Source of the DNA: Hermodice carunculata
Lineage: Eukaryota > Annelida > Polychaeta > Eunicida > Amphinomidae
NCBI GenBank assembly: GCA_964020975.1
Contig: OZ026618.1
Location: forward strand, 38,640,390 to 38,704,389
Direction: 5' to 3'
Length of the DNA: 64,000 bases
Below the pieces are notes generated by a model. That model did no database searches. It was not told the DNA's origin and saw nothing but the letters and a program-made list of their open reading frames with translations. Of the stretch, positions 1-13,501 are shown piece after piece. Each line of letters opens with the position of its first letter. Position 1 is the first letter of the stretch. Made by a program: the position numbers and the translations under genes.

Positions 1-1313
1 TGCTGTTCAATAGTAATCATGGGTTTATGATCCATCATCAGCGACGCATAAGCCAACATGTCAGTTTGATCTTTCAAGCTCGGAAGTCAAACTCAAAATT
101 AACACCAAAAGAAATCACATATAGGTACTTTCCTATAAGTGTATCATATTAACCGTGGGCCTAGGATCCACTATTTTCCGAGATACAAGACAGTAAGTCA
201 GATTTACTGCTAGCCCTATTGTAACAATGTTAACATGCACGTATCGGGCCTGGTTGATTTTTCATAATTTTGACAACTCGTTAGAAATTAGCAAATGACA
301 ACAGCACCGTCGTCGATTACATCTGTGTGTAAAATCAAAACATTCTACACAACCTATTTGATAATATTGCGATATATGCAGAGTGTTGCTACGTGCAGGT
401 ACAGCAGCAACACATATCGACACATAGGCCCAAAATTCAATATTATACAAACAGGAGGAACAGTGTCACATCGTCTGTGTAGTTCTAAACCCCAAAATGT
501 CACAATCGAATCTCTGTACTCTCCAAAGCGGATCCAGTCACCGTCTATATCTCATAATTTCGCAAAAAATACATATCCACATTATTTTCGCACACTTCCA
601 TTGCCTTCAGTAAGAATATATTCTGATAAAACTGTTAACCCGTCTGACTAAGCTTAGCAAAAAACAAAAACAAAAAAAACAAACAAAAACAAAAAAAACA
701 AACAAACAAAAAACCACAACGCCGCCTGGTGGGCAAAGTGCAAACTACGTGACCCTGGGTGACCCTGTATGCAATATCCAAGCAATCGGCCAAGTGGTTC
801 TTGAGAAAATGGAAGTTTGTTTGTTTGTTTTTAAATAAATATAAAAATTAAAAAAATATAGCATCATCATCCTCTTTGCAAATTTGGTGGAGGGCCACCG
901 GGAAAACAACCATGTGCAACATCAAAACAATACATGACGAGGTTTTTGAGAAGAAGTCGAAGATGTAATATTGTTCATATAGTACGCCACCACCCCCACC
1001 CACCCCCACCCCTCCAAAATAGCACCAAAATTGTCTAGCATCACCATGTCGAATCACATTGGAAAAAAAAGGAAACAGATTCACATTGCTTTAACTATAG
1101 GGTTAGAGCAAAAGAATGCGATAGACTGGAGCACGACATTAATGCTTATTTTCTTTGGCACCAAACTCTTTTGAAAATCAGTGCAAAAGGTTTCAAATAT
1201 TTTGTTAACCAAAAGTATATGACTTTAATTCCATATACAACCATTACAGGTGCGGATCTAGAGGGGAGTCCAAGGAGTCCGGACCACCCAGTAGTTCTTT
1301 GATTTAATATATA

Positions 1314-1320
1314 CTACTGT

Positions 1321-1354
<34 letters not shown>

Positions 1355-1373
1355 GCCACCACCACCAATAATA

Positions 1374-1417
<44 letters not shown>

Positions 1418-1421
1418 GCTG
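1314..1421. repeat. (TAC)n trinucleotide microsatellite
   Basis: Two runs of the TAC/ACT repeat are separated by a short CCACCACCA interruption. The serine-rich open frame antisense to it is only a by-product of the repeat. Confidence 0.9.
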
Positions 1422-2796
1422 CTAATAAATTTCGGCTCGGGGAGTGCTGCGGATATTTTGCCTCTACGTGTGGCTTGCAGCAGCACGGTTAAAATCCAAG
1501 TTTCTGTTTCAACACGTGACCTCGCTTAATTCATTACAGTCGAAAGTCTCTTCAAATTCGAACATAGGTACATGTAGGCTATGTTAAAATTGTTGCATAA
1601 GATCCTCTTAACATCAAAGTTTGTCATGTAACAAGGTCTATGATATCCCTCTCAACAAGTTTTATTCTGTTGGAATTTTATTTCTGAACTTTTGCACACC
1701 CTAATATTTATGTTGGGCAGAACCCCTGCCTCCAGGAAACTTCGATCATTGCAAGCCGTTGCAATAGGCACACATTCTGTGGTAGGCCCAGACCTGGTCC
1801 TACGTGGAAAATTGCAATTATAAAAGGGAATTTAAGGTGATTATGCTGTCGTCAGAACATCTCTTTTTTGGTGATTGTTTTTTTGAAGTTTTGTTGGGGG
1901 AGAATGCCCCAGCCCCAGGGACTTTGCGCCTGTAGAGCTCGTCATGGTTGCCAAGACCCTGCCCAGCAAAAAAAAAAGAAAAAAAAAAGTTCTCGATCCG
2001 CCCCTGCTTTGTGTGTCTACACATACCTCTTTGCAATGTACTCACGGTTAAACTGTCAAAGCTTATGGTCTTGTAAACATTTGGAAATGTTATGAAATAA
2101 AAGCCCGGGGGTCCAGTATGCAAACCCTCGTTGCTAACGCCGTCAAATAAATACTTCTGGAAATTGTCATACTTCACAGCAACTGCAAATAAATATGCAA
2201 AATGAATATAAAACGTAATTAACACATTAAATAACTCAATTTTAATCTTCCTGTTGTCTCATAAAAGATTGCACCTAACTCGAGCCAATGAAATATGTTG
2301 ACTCGTTTTATTCTAACCCGTAAACGGCTTAAAAGATAACCAGGATTTTATTTACTCAATATGGCGCATATCTCGTGTGTAAAGATACAAACGGAGCATT
2401 TTCAAAACCAAAAGGCTATAAACTTGGCGTGTTTTGTACACATTGCTTCACATAATGACAAGAAAGACAGAAATCTTATTTCAGCTGCATATGGTGCGAC
2501 TAAACAAGGTATTCCTTCCATGAAAAATGCATCTTTCTGTCGCTAGTGAATGGATATTAAACAAATGTGTGAAGCGGTCATCAGTCCTCGCCATTTTGCA
2601 ATACATTTGTTTGGTTGTTCAAAAATTATAATTCCCTAGACATGAACCTGACAAGTGAATTTGATTTAATAGAATGTTACAGGCAGGGCCTTTGCCCTGC
2701 CAAAAATAGGTTATCGCATGTCATTGGTTGAAAATTTATCTTAAGATAATTATCAAATGATTGCATACCGTACCGTGGACCCCATATAACATAAGC

Positions 2797-2799
2797 TTT

Positions 2800-2859
<60 letters not shown>
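2797..2859. repeat. (TTTC)n tetranucleotide microsatellite
   Basis: About 15 perfect copies of TTTC, followed after 75 bases by TA and TG dinucleotide runs (2934-2992). Confidence 0.95.
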
Positions 2860-2860
<1 letters not shown>

Positions 2861-2932
2861 AGTCATACATATTTATGTATATGTATATGTGTATGTGTAT
2901 GTTTTATATTTTATTTTTGCTGTCGATTGCCG

Positions 2933-2969
<37 letters not shown>

Positions 2970-3276
2970 GTGTGTGTGTGTGTGTGTGTGTGGTGTATGT
3001 GTACAGTAGTATACATTTATATACACGGCAAACAACCGGTTCCTGTTGTCCATTGTTGATCTTTGCCTGTGTGATACATTTTGTATCGATATAAAAGTCG
3101 CCGCTAATCCCCAATCTCTTACCTCACTTGTGTGTAAATAACATGTATCTATAATACAATAAATGATCTAATTCTCCTTTTTTGGAACACAAACTCCAAA
3201 TGTCTTGATACAAAAAAAAATCAAGAAAGAAACGATCTTAAAATCCTAACAGGGCTCCAATAATCGACTGACTTGC

Positions 3277-3397
3277 CTTCATGGGAGTTGAGTTTCTTCA
3301 GCGAAGCAGACAGGAGACCTATGGCTAAGCCTATGAGCACTGCGAATATTGCCAGCGCCACAATTCCGATCCATTGGTTCTTGGTGGGTTGAGCCAT
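3277..3397 (-). CDS. first coding exon of a type II membrane protein, probable SPFH-gene relative (partial gene)
   Basis: Reading leftwards from ATG at 3397-3395, the exon encodes 40 residues beginning MAQPTKNQWIG. A hydrophobic membrane span follows, then SLKKLNSHE, a layout matching the first coding exon of the SPFH gene at 17562 (short polar N-terminus, one span, S-S/A-x-x-I/L-x-x-x-E, exon end). A T-rich tract ending in AAG, about 35 bases before the ATG, looks like a 3' splice site, so the gene would have a 5' untranslated exon. The donor reads AAG then GCAAGT, a good GC-AG-type donor, ending the exon in phase 1 rather than phase 0 as in the SPFH gene. No later exon was found in the window, so the rest must lie to the left. 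Seen: anchor and splice-like signals. Inferred: paralogy to the SPFH gene. Confidence 0.5.
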
Positions 3398-3503
3398 ACT
3401 CCACGCTATCTTGACTCAAACGGATAATGTGCCCTTAAAAAAATAAAATAAGTATATTATATGTCACGTCATGGCTCTTTACGGCCACAAAGAGTTTTAA
3501 ATA

Positions 3504-3672
3504 CAGTAGAATCTCCAATTAAGAGCCCCTCCATAAGAAGACTTTTACATTAAGATCGCCGTTTTACAGACCCGTTTCTGTTTATCCTTAAATTATACCC
3601 CCATTAAGACTTCTACCCTATTAAGAACACATTTTCAGTCCCTTAGATGCCCTCAATAGGGAGAATCAACTG
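3504..3672. mobile_element. short TIR element (MITE) with TA duplication, mariner-like ends
   Basis: The ends read CAGTAGAATCTCC on the left and, inverted, CAGTTGATTCTCC on the right, each preceded by TA (3502-3503 and 3673-3674). Size, CAGT ends and a TA target duplication fit a Tc1/mariner-derived MITE. No coding capacity is visible. Confidence 0.65.
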
Positions 3673-3701
3673 TATATCATATATGTGCACAATAGAAGTC
3701 T

Positions 3702-3875
3702 CATACCTTGAGTTGGTACGAGATGAATATTATGTTAGTATACTGACCAATTTATTTGTCCTCGGATGTCGTTTTGTCCTGTGTGTTTTGTACATATGAT
3801 TGTGTGTCTCTCTGTGTCTGGAGAGCCATTCATTTAGTATCATTGTATTACTTGGCAATCCAGGTGAAATAAATA
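3702..3875 (+). mobile_element. truncated LINE 3' tail (copy 1 of the 'TGTCCTGTGTGTTTTGTA' family)
   Basis: This stretch is nearly identical to 13502-13680. It contains the family words TTTTGTCCTGTGTGTTTTGT and GGCAATCCAGGTGAAATAAA and ends in an A-rich sequence. The same tail follows the recognisable LINE at 25.96-28.2 kb, so it is a 5'-truncated insertion of that family. Confidence 0.7.
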
Positions 3876-5030
<1,155 letters not shown>

Positions 5031-5034
5031 ATGC

Positions 5035-5375
5035 TACTTCACTAGAATAGGAGACAGAAGTGTTGCCGGGGCAACAGACTGGTGCTTCCACCATGATCAG
5101 GGCAGATTTGTATTATATAATACATAAACATCCATAAATAACACTTTTTCAACCAAAAGAGAGCCCATTTCTAATCAATTTAGGCATCCTTTATGTTTCA
5201 AATGTATGTTAATACATTTTCTTGATATTATCGTGTGTTTGTGTTGTTCATTTTGTTGAGAAAGTACTTTTGACCATGCTAAATACATGGATCTGTCCTG
5301 ATGCAGGTGGCTCCCTCTTTTGCTCAATAGGTGTTAGAGCAGGACCCCATTTAGATATGAATACATCCTATTCTC
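5035..5375 (+). repeat. dispersed repeat, copy A (inverted copy at 29.7-30.0 kb)
   Basis: This shares with the reverse complement of 29685-30025 a long diverged alignment, including GGCAACAGACTG, TTCCACCATGATCAGGGCAG and GGTGGCTCCCTCTTTTGCTC. It is an unclassified interspersed repeat with no coding frame recognised. Confidence 0.75.
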
Positions 5376-6473
5376 TCACGCTTCTTATAAAAAAAGGAGG
5401 AACACGTAATACGTTTTTATCTTGTTTTGTTGGTATTATACAGTTAATTCAAGAAATGAAGTACCTCACGTAAACACAAATACATATCATTAAAGATAAT
5501 ATGAGTTATCATAGTTACCATACATTTATACCATACATTTAGATATAATCAAAGAAAGGCTGGGAGATGGCCTGGATTACCTACTGAACTGCTTCGCTGG
5601 TCTGGTGCTGTCGTATATGATAACATTCTAAGGTCCCCACGATCCAAGACCAGGAAGTCGGCTAATCAGACAACTGTGTTAAAACAACAGCCAGTAAACA
5701 ACGATATTTCCCCATATTGTTTGGTAACCGTATGTGCATAATGTGTCCCGATTATTCGTTAATCAGTGAAGTTTTTCACTTTGTGTATTTTCAGCATTGC
5801 AAAGAAGGGCATCCTGAGGCAAAAAGTCTAGGTTCATATGGATAATCCTGTACCAACCTTTCCACGCTAAATCTAGCATTTTCATCGCCAATGGATATTC
5901 TGCCAATTAACTTAGAACTTCAATATTAGTAATGTTGACTTTTTATGTGCTCTAAGACAGAAACCCCGAGAGCCTACATTTACCTTCTTACATGGATATT
6001 TTCGATACTCTACAATCCCCTTGTAAGGAAGACATTTAAAAGGTGACATCATATATGGTGCCGACACTTCACAAGCATAGGCCTATAGAAGGATTAGTAA
6101 AGTGTGAAATAAACGTAGCGGCATGACTTGTTAATACATGTACTAACATTGGTACAAAAATAGCCTTTTTATTCTGCCGATGGCTTTCTGAGGTTTGCAA
6201 CTTATCATCGTCGTAACATTTATAGATGAACCTTGTGACTTAATTTCAATTTCTAGATAACAATGTATTATTTTTAAAAATATTTAATTTATCAAAACAA
6301 TTTTGTAATCGAAATTTACTTGCAGGCATCAATTTTAAATCAGGTGCATATGACCGATAGTTGAAGGTTTTATCATGTGGTTTAACGGGATTACACAGAG
6401 CACCCAAAACACCGCGAGGGTCATGAATAAAGATATTGAACAGGGTACTTAAAGTATATGTTTGTCTTAACCC

Positions 6474-6516
<43 letters not shown>

Positions 6517-6600
6517 TTTTTTTTTTTTTTTGTTTGTTTGTTTTTTTAAGAAGTACATTGTCTGATAAGCCACCTTTTTGGTACTAGTTGTGTGGCAGCT
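5376..6600. other. unannotated stretch ending in a poly-T tract
   Basis: No gene or recognised element apart from a long T tract (about 6474-6545). On the minus strand the tract is an A run located downstream of the LINE tail at 6605-6730. Confidence 0.4.
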
Positions 6601-6604
6601 CCAA

Positions 6605-6730
6605 TTCATTTTAAACATATTTATTTCACATGGATTGCCTAAATAGTTACAAAGAACTAATCTGGAGGCTCTCCACAACAAACATGACGCACAAAGTATT
6701 CACAATATACACACAGGACATACAATCTAT
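6605..6730 (-). mobile_element. diverged LINE 3' tail, minus strand
   Basis: The reverse complement carries the same ordered words as the other tails: TGTCCTGTGTGT, a GGAGAGCC word, GGCAATCCATGTGAAATAAA and TATGTTTAAAAT. The tract on the T-rich side (6474-6545) could be its original A tail. Confidence 0.55.
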
Positions 6731-6859
6731 GAATTGACATATGGTATGACGTATTTATTTCGGTACAATTGAATCAAAGACAAATCTGAAGCGTTGAAAG
6801 CTGAAAAAAAATCAAATATATCAATATAATAAACTGGAAGTGGCTCAAAATTCAAAGCG

Positions 6860-7105
6860 TCTTGTTTTCACTATGTAAGTCTGCTCAGCTCCAATCTACC
6901 TATCTCTGATAATATTAGAACATTTTCCTCCAATATCATATCTTAACAATCCATCATGCCAAACCGTATCATAAGCTTGCCTAAAGTCTGTAAACATGCA
7001 TATGCATTTCCTTTGTTCACAAAATTTTTTGTATGTATTAGTAAGTGTCCCACATACTAAAATATGGTCGCTTGCTCTTGCTTGTTTTTTCTCGAAACTA
7101 ATCAA
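6860..7105 (-). mobile_element. LINE reverse-transcriptase fragment
   Basis: Minus-strand translation gives ARASDHILVCGTLTNTYKKF and then CMFTDFRQAYDTVWHDGLL, matching the non-LTR reverse-transcriptase stretch that includes the first catalytic Asp (pattern DF+xAxDxVW). It is a short fragment without a complete domain and is degenerate on both sides. The wording differs from the LINE at 25.96 kb, so it is likely a second LINE family. Confidence 0.65.
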
Positions 7106-9499
7106 AAGTCCATTTCATAATTTTCTAGATTTTAAATATTTTGTAATTTATTGTTTATTAGACCGCAAAATAATTTTGAAATACAACATTCTAAAGAAAC
7201 ACCTAATGCAGCCACCAGCGGTGGTTCGGTAGTCATGGACAACTACTGAAACAAGAGCAAGCAAATAGCGGCAAACATTACGGATTATATGTTGACACAG
7301 CCAGGAACACTGGCGAAGATTTATCAATAATTACCGCCAACCTGTGCTCCATAAATTATGATTACATATAGGTCCTGCATTTTTTAAGCAAGAAGTATAA
7401 ATTTGCAATTTTCACATTTCATCTGTGCATTATATTTCCCTTCAGAAATTAGACTTTAGAAACTAACAAAGTTTCTGGGCGTCTCCACTATCAAAATTGC
7501 TCTCCAATTTGAAATTTGTTTACGAACGATGAACAGTAAATTTTGTCTTCGGCTACTTAATATGTGTAGCATATTCTTTGTTGAACGTGTTTTTTTATTT
7601 TTTGCTGCCTCCGGGACCTGCCTGGTTCAATATTTTAATTATGTACACTAATTCTTAAACGCATGAAATTTCTTCTGAAACTATAATATTATTCATAATT
7701 ATCAAGTATTCTCCTAATTCAAATTTTGTTTTAGATTCTGCACAAGTTCGCATTTTTGACTATTAAAGGTTGTTACTCCATTTTAACACTGTGTCAAACA
7801 TTTAACTTCACGTTCTACTATTTTTTTTTTCAAAATTTTTGAGGCAGAACTTGCAAAATTTCTCACTCCCATTCTGCCAAATGTCTTCACAACCAATTAT
7901 TGGAAAAAAGCTGCCCTGAGCAATGTTATTCAAAGGTGACTTTGGGCGTACCATTTCGCATACAGATGCATCATTATAAAAATGAAGTCTGTCTCTGTTG
8001 TTGTCATTGGCATGTAACAGCGCGCTTGTGGGTTGGCATTTTTCATGACGTCGCGATAGCGACGTCATGAAGAAAATGCCTACCCACTACCGTGCTGTTA
8101 CATGCCAATGACAACAACAGAGACAGACTTCATTTTTTTATATTTATATTCATATTAACATTAATACTAGACTAGAGTTAAATTTGCATGACTATTTGTG
8201 CGTAAAAGTTTTGATAGCCACTGCGAAGGACCTTAAAAATGTTTTTCAGTGGGAGGAGCTATGGGTGTGGCCACCCGCTTGTTACGTAGCAAAGCAGGCA
8301 CTGGCACGTGCCGTGCTGTACATGATGTTACCATCGACTGATGAAAACAAAACTTGTCCCTATTCTTTCAATGCTAACAAAAACTCCGAATGTAAATATG
8401 TGCAATTAACACCTTCGGGGGTACAATTTTTGTATGCTAGCTGTTTTTGCATACGCGAGTAATAATCTTACCGAATGTGAATGTTGTTCTCTTTCACTTA
8501 ACAGAGCCACATTGCACGCTCTTTTGTTAAAATCAGGGCTATATTTATGAAAATGTGCGTAGACTTTTTTTTTCAAATAACGGCTTTGAAGTAGGCCGAT
8601 AGATCGTCACACGCAGCAGACTTTGATGGTGATATAACATATGCTCCCCACATTTTACGCCCAGATAAAATACAAGAGCAGCTAGCATCTAAAAAAATCA
8701 ATTAAGAATATATTACATCGGTCAGTGAACTAAACAACGTGCTAAAAAAATAAATATGATTTTCTTTGACTTGCTTATATGTATACTTAGTTTCAAGTTT
8801 TGCAATATTCTTCAAATCTGTTCTAAACAGCATACCGCTTCTACTTTCTGACAAGAGAAGAAATCGTCGGTATGCTGTAAACAACTGATGTTGTTATGTA
8901 TTATAATGATGATGATTTTTTTAAACAAAATCACTGTGCAGCATTCTGTTTGGCAAGTCGTTCATATATAGATTGAATAACGTGCGGCATACACTTCCTT
9001 GTGTCGCCGTTTCTGAGATATATGTTTTTGTGATGACCCAAACTTAAAATTAAGCTGGATCGAATGATCCGTATACATATCTTTCAAAATTTTGTACAAG
9101 CACCCATTAATACCATGATTCAAAACTTTAAAGATTGTTACGGATCTTTAGTATATTTTGATCTGTATGTTTTGATGTTCGCGTCATTGCAAAGTGCTTA
9201 TAACAGGTTGGTTGGTGAAGATAAGCATTTTCAACTTGTTTCCGTCCTACTAGCCTTCAAAAAAAGACTCAGCTTCTCCTTCTATCTTCGCAATGGATAA
9301 AATACAGGAAGGCAAACCCTTTGTTTTGACGAAACTCGGTTTGCTCAGCATGTAAATTCTGCAAAGCCCCTTTTCTCCCATTCACACTTGGCTGATGACA
9401 ATAAACTTTGTTTTCTGAGATAGCCGATCGGCGAATGCTAATTCTTCTCCACGTGTAAATACAATAAGGGCAGCCGTTTTCAACGATAATATGATTACA
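7106..9499. other. non-coding stretch around a large palindrome
   Basis: Apart from the palindrome at 7975-8143 no feature was recognised. The open frames here are short and lack similarity that I can name. Confidence 0.4.
7975..8143. mobile_element. near-perfect palindrome (about 75-bp arms, 4-base loop)
   Basis: The left arm (about 7975-8054) and right arm (8059-8143) are complementary with only a few differences around the loop GATA at 8055-8058. The arms end in TATAAAAATGAAGTC. It is a fully foldable hairpin of MITE size. Confidence 0.8.
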
Positions 9500-9811
9500 T
9501 CACGATATATAAATATGAAAGACAGGTATCATTATACATAGCAGAAAAAAGTAGTGACAGATGGGTACAAATAAAAAATCATTGATTGTACTCTCGGCTT
9601 CAAAAGGTTTAGAAAATCGTATAGATCGTTCTAAGAAAATTAAGATTGAGTCCAAAATACAATTAAAAGCTAAGTTTTCGTCACCAAACAGACTGAGGGT
9701 GAACGTATCGTTGAAAGAAAGAGTGTCGACATTTATTTCAACTTGAGAAGAGTCAAGTACTTCTTTAAGCCTTGCCAAAAAATGTGTCTTTGTTGAGTGT
9801 ATAACGTACAC
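9500..9811 (-). mobile_element. LINE C-terminal coding fragment, family uncertain
   Basis: The minus-strand frame shows ARLKEVLDSSQ, then SLFGDENLAFNCILDSI and FLERSIRF. This resembles the C-terminal part of some LINE reverse-transcriptase proteins (an FGD-x-x-L pattern near the end). I know the pattern only by resemblance. Confidence 0.35.
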
Positions 9812-9837
9812 CGAAGTAAATGGTTAGTGGTTTTTGT

Positions 9838-12125
9838 CAGAATGATATCCTCAAGATGTCTGTCAAATTACGAGAGAAAATATGAGCGTTCAACACAGTA
9901 AAGTCCATGGTCAACAGGTCTATTTTACAAAATATTAGGACGTCTAGGTCCATACTTAGGATAAGTTGGTTCAGCAAAAAAAGTGCTGTTTTAGAGACCA
10001 GTTTAAAATGATCACAAGAGACGATTTTGCAATGATTAATAGTCAGGGCATTCCACGTCTTAGCTGAAGATTCGATCAAGGTGTTGGAAAACGCTCGGGA
10101 ACGAAATGTGCGCATAAATTACGGGAGACACATGCATGCCTTTCAGCGTTTTGAACAGGAATCAGATCAGTCACGTGTAAAAGACACATGCCATACATAA
10201 ATTTGAAAAATGTTTTATGCTTAATGTACGATAACCTCGTCTGTTAGGTGGGCCAGCCAAGACGCTTGCTGTTGGTGTTCATAGCACTTCATATACATAT
10301 ACGGCATCCCAGTACTGAATGGATTCGAGTGACTGATCGCATTTGCAGGAATAAAAACCATAATTAATAATTGGAGCACTCGGCAGCACATTCCACAACA
10401 GGTCTGATATAAGATACGTAAATATTCTCAAGTGCAAGCTGCGCGAGCATATCCATACATTTTCAGGGGAGTCTAGCTATGGCTTTGTTGCCGATAGATT
10501 CATTATGACTTGCCACTTGAGCATGCAAGACCCAGATGTTTATGTTCTGTTACTCGTATATTTTCATCCATAAATATTAAGCACTGGGTGGTAAGGCTTT
10601 TAAGTTCTTTTAGAAAAAACAATACATCTCTCCTACTTTAGTTGCATTGAAAACTACATTCCCTTTTTTGCCCCATTGTTCAATCAATGATAGGTTTCTA
10701 TTTAGAATTACAGAAGTCTGTTCAGGTGTCTCGATGCTTTCGAATAAGGATGTTTCGTCAATGAAAACAAATATTTTACACGTTAGGCCTATGTCATCCA
10801 TTAAATCATTGATAAAAATTAAAAACAACAGAGGCCTAAGTACACTACTTTGAGGTATACCTAAATAAATATCTACCTAGGATGAGCTCTTACCGTCAAT
10901 AATAACATTTTGCTGCCTAGAAGATATATATGAGCGGATCCATCATAGTGGATCGTTGATTAGGAATTGTGTGACATTTGCTATTAATCCTCTGTGCCAA
11001 AACGCGATCGATTTCTTTCGAAGCGTCTTAAAATACCATGCGAACTTCCTTGCCTTCATCCAATGCTTCATTAATCCCACAACAACAACATTCGATAACT
11101 GATTGGCTGTGCCATCAAGTTGTTTGAACCCGGAATTACAACCGGTCAGGAGATCGTTATCGCTTAGAAATGCGTACATTTTTTGGAGTATTAGAGTTTC
11201 AAATACTTCTGGACATGAACACAGAGGGGCCACTGGTCTGTAATTATTTTCTAAAACTTGGTTCGTGCTTTTTGTAAAATCCAAAAACAATTGCCTCTTT
11301 ACATAATTTTGGAAAGGTTGCTGTATCTAGAGAAAAACTGAATCGTCCTGTTACAGGTTTCGATATGCAATGTGCTAAAACCCTGAATACTTTATTAGGA
11401 AGACCGTCGGAGCCACCTGTTTGGTTAACTTTCAATTTCGTCCAAACCCCCATGACGTTATCTTCAAGCATAATAATGTTGTCCAGAGGATCGTCTGTTC
11501 TCGTAGATAAAATTGGGATCGGGACAGATAAGTTATCTTTACCCATTGAGATGCAAAAAAAAAAAAAAAAAAAAAAAATGTTCAAAGCATTTTGCCTTTT
11601 CCAGAGAAAGAAGTATTGCACTATCAATCAGAAGAGGAGGTATCGATTGCGTGGTATTTAATTTTTTGATTCCTGTATACGGGTAGAAATCTGAAACATG
11701 CGTACAGCTTCCTTGTAAATTGGGTAACTTTGTTCATGTTTTGTCCTGTGTGTTTTGTAACGTACATTTTTTGTGTCACTCCATGTTCTGGAGAACACAC
11801 CCCCCCCCCCCTTAGTGACATCGCGATATACTATAGAGCGATCAATTTGAAATAAATATGTTTAAACTTAAACATTTCAACCAGACAATTGTTAGTGTAG
11901 ACCCGCCATTTTTAGGTTCTGTACTTGTGTTGGATACTGTCTCATAAACCTTATCAAAATAATCTCTTTTTGCTTTACTCAACAACTTTGCAACCTCACT
12001 ACGGAGCTTACGGTAAGCTTACCAGTTTTCCGAAGATTTCAATTTGATCGCTTTGCAATGGGCACGATCCCTGATTCTCATGTGAGACATCAAAGAAGGC
12101 GTCACAGATAGTTTACCTTCGGCCT
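9838..12125 (-). mobile_element. degenerate LINE (Jockey/CR1/L2-like), minus strand
   Basis: Read leftwards, ordered pieces of a LINE polyprotein are visible. A pre-RT region lies at about 12120-11900 (SHMRIRDRAHCKAIK, then AYRKLRSEVAKLLSKAKRDY). An RT entry lies near 11430-11250 (VNQTGGSDGLPNKV, then LDTATFPKLCKEAIV). A middle piece lies near 11240-11000 (NNYRPVAPLCS, LILQKMYAFLSDNDLL). The catalytic block lies near 10830-10700 (FLIFINDLMDDIG, then CKIFVFIDETSLF, where a canonical element would have FADDTSLF). A C-terminal piece lies near 10115-9840 (FRSRAFSNTLIESSAKTWNAL). Frames shift repeatedly. A plus-strand LINE tail (11735-11875) interrupts it. Confidence 0.75.
11735..11875 (+). mobile_element. 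LINE 3' tail inserted into the minus-strand LINE
   Basis: It contains TTTTGTCCTGTGTGTTTTGT, TTCTGGAGA, a C run and TTTGAAATAAATATGTTTAA, the tail words of this family, in the orientation opposite to the LINE around it. It must have inserted after that LINE. Confidence 0.6.
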
Positions 12126-12920
12126 GATGGTTACCTATTTATCGGGTGTACACACAGAAGCTGTATTGAAAAGAATTTTGCTAAACTTGAACCAATATAA
12201 CCGATATCATCATCATCATCATCATCATCGTTTTTTTTTTTTTTTTCCAGAAACGTCTGAACCCTCTGGTGTGCTGACAACAAATGGCACCGAAACAAAG
12301 TCTGGCGCGAAAACAGCACAAAGAAACCAGAACAAAAGGAACGAGAGTCTCACAAATAACAAAAGGCCCTAGTGAAAATGAAGTGACTGAGAAAAAAAAA
12401 AAACAAGCTCAATTATCGCCCAGCCAATTAAAAATTTTGAGCTCTCAAAATATGTACATCATCAATAAAAATGCACTTCGCGGAGGCAGATGACAGTAAA
12501 TTGTGGAGTTTAACAGTATTAATATTTTTGTAATACCATATGATTTTACTGTAGAATCCGAGAGATTGTGGCAAGTTGATACAGGTTCGTTATCACATGT
12601 AGAAATTGGTGGCAAATTCTCGGCACTACTAAGCAGTGCTGTTGCCACCAAGTGGCTAATTGTATGATAATTATATGCATAGGGCAGGCTAGTGCACATA
12701 ATCTCTTGTCAGCTCAAGAAGCAGGTAACACCTCAACCAATGGTACCATGTCCAGCAGGCCTGGCTTACAGAGTTAAAAGAAAAACCAATTATCATAGCT
12801 ATTAAAGAGCTCACACAGGAAGTAAAAGTGGCCAGCTTTTCCTTCCCAGGTCCCATCACCTTTTTAATCACGAAGACCAAATTTAGCAGAGTGACCTCCT
12901 GTAGCTCTGGGGGGAGGGGT
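12126..12920. other. unannotated stretch with CAT and T simple repeats
   Basis: It holds a CAT trinucleotide run (about 12209-12229) next to a T run. No gene was recognised. Confidence 0.4.
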
Positions 12921-12924
12921 GGGC

Positions 12925-13210
12925 GGGGGGGCACATATTCAACATCAGGGTGGGTGCGTGCCTCGGACATTTTTATGCAATACCCTATCTTAATCCTACA
13001 ACAGATGTAAAAAGGTACCCTTTCTTAATCCTATAATGTGTTGAAAGGAGTGCTACATTGGCGCATCCTAATTGTTACCCCTATTCTAATCCAGGTGTGT
13101 ACATTTTGGGGGCCTTTTCTGATCCTGGGAGTAATGAAAACGGAGCCTTTCCTGCGGCACATACTCAGTACAATCCTACATGGATGTACCCGCCTCCCCT
13201 CCCCCCCCCC
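12925..13210 (+). repeat. dispersed repeat, copy A (second copy at 41.3-41.6 kb)
   Basis: The words GTGCCTCGGACATTTTTAT, CAATACCCTATCTTAATCC, AGATGTAAAAAGGTACC and TGTACATTTTGGGGGCCTTT occur in the same order at 41335-41600. The family is unclassified. This copy ends at a C run. Confidence 0.8.
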
Positions 13211-13501
13211 CCCCCGGCTGTAGCCTCAAATACTAATTAATGAACGTTCAAACCGTGTCTTTAGAAAGCTACATTCAAACCCGGTTGTCCGCGTAATTGC
13301 CCCCCAATATACACCAGGAAGGCCACAGTCTCGTGTTATAATCATTGCGTTGCCCCGGGAGTCAATCCAAACCTAGTTGTTCAATTAGCAGGTGATATAG
13401 TGCTTACTTATCTGACACATGGTAATGACAATCTTTCGTCAAGCGACAATTTAGATATTTTTTATTCTATTCAAAATCTTATTATAAATACAAGACGGTT
13501 T

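Larger units (their letters stand above)
1..3240. other. gene-poor stretch left of the anchor exon
   Basis: No exon with convincing protein similarity was recognised on either strand. If the minus-strand gene beginning at 3397 continues leftwards, this is probably its first intron. It holds A-rich simple sequence (about 655-715), a TAC trinucleotide array (1314-1421), a TTTC array (2797-2859) and short TA and TG arrays (2934-2992). Short G-rich words resembling hAT ends (near 1248, and inverted near 2008) occur without matching target duplications. Confidence 0.5.

Noticed and set aside
1304-1486. Poly-serine open frame
   Set aside because: It is a translation of the TAC trinucleotide array.
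1248-2008. Possible hAT element between CAGGTGCGGATCTAGA (1248) and an inverted CAGGGGCGGATCGAGAA (2008)
   Set aside because: The end words resemble hAT termini, but the flanks show no 8-bp duplication and the interior is unrelated. They may be two separate fragments.
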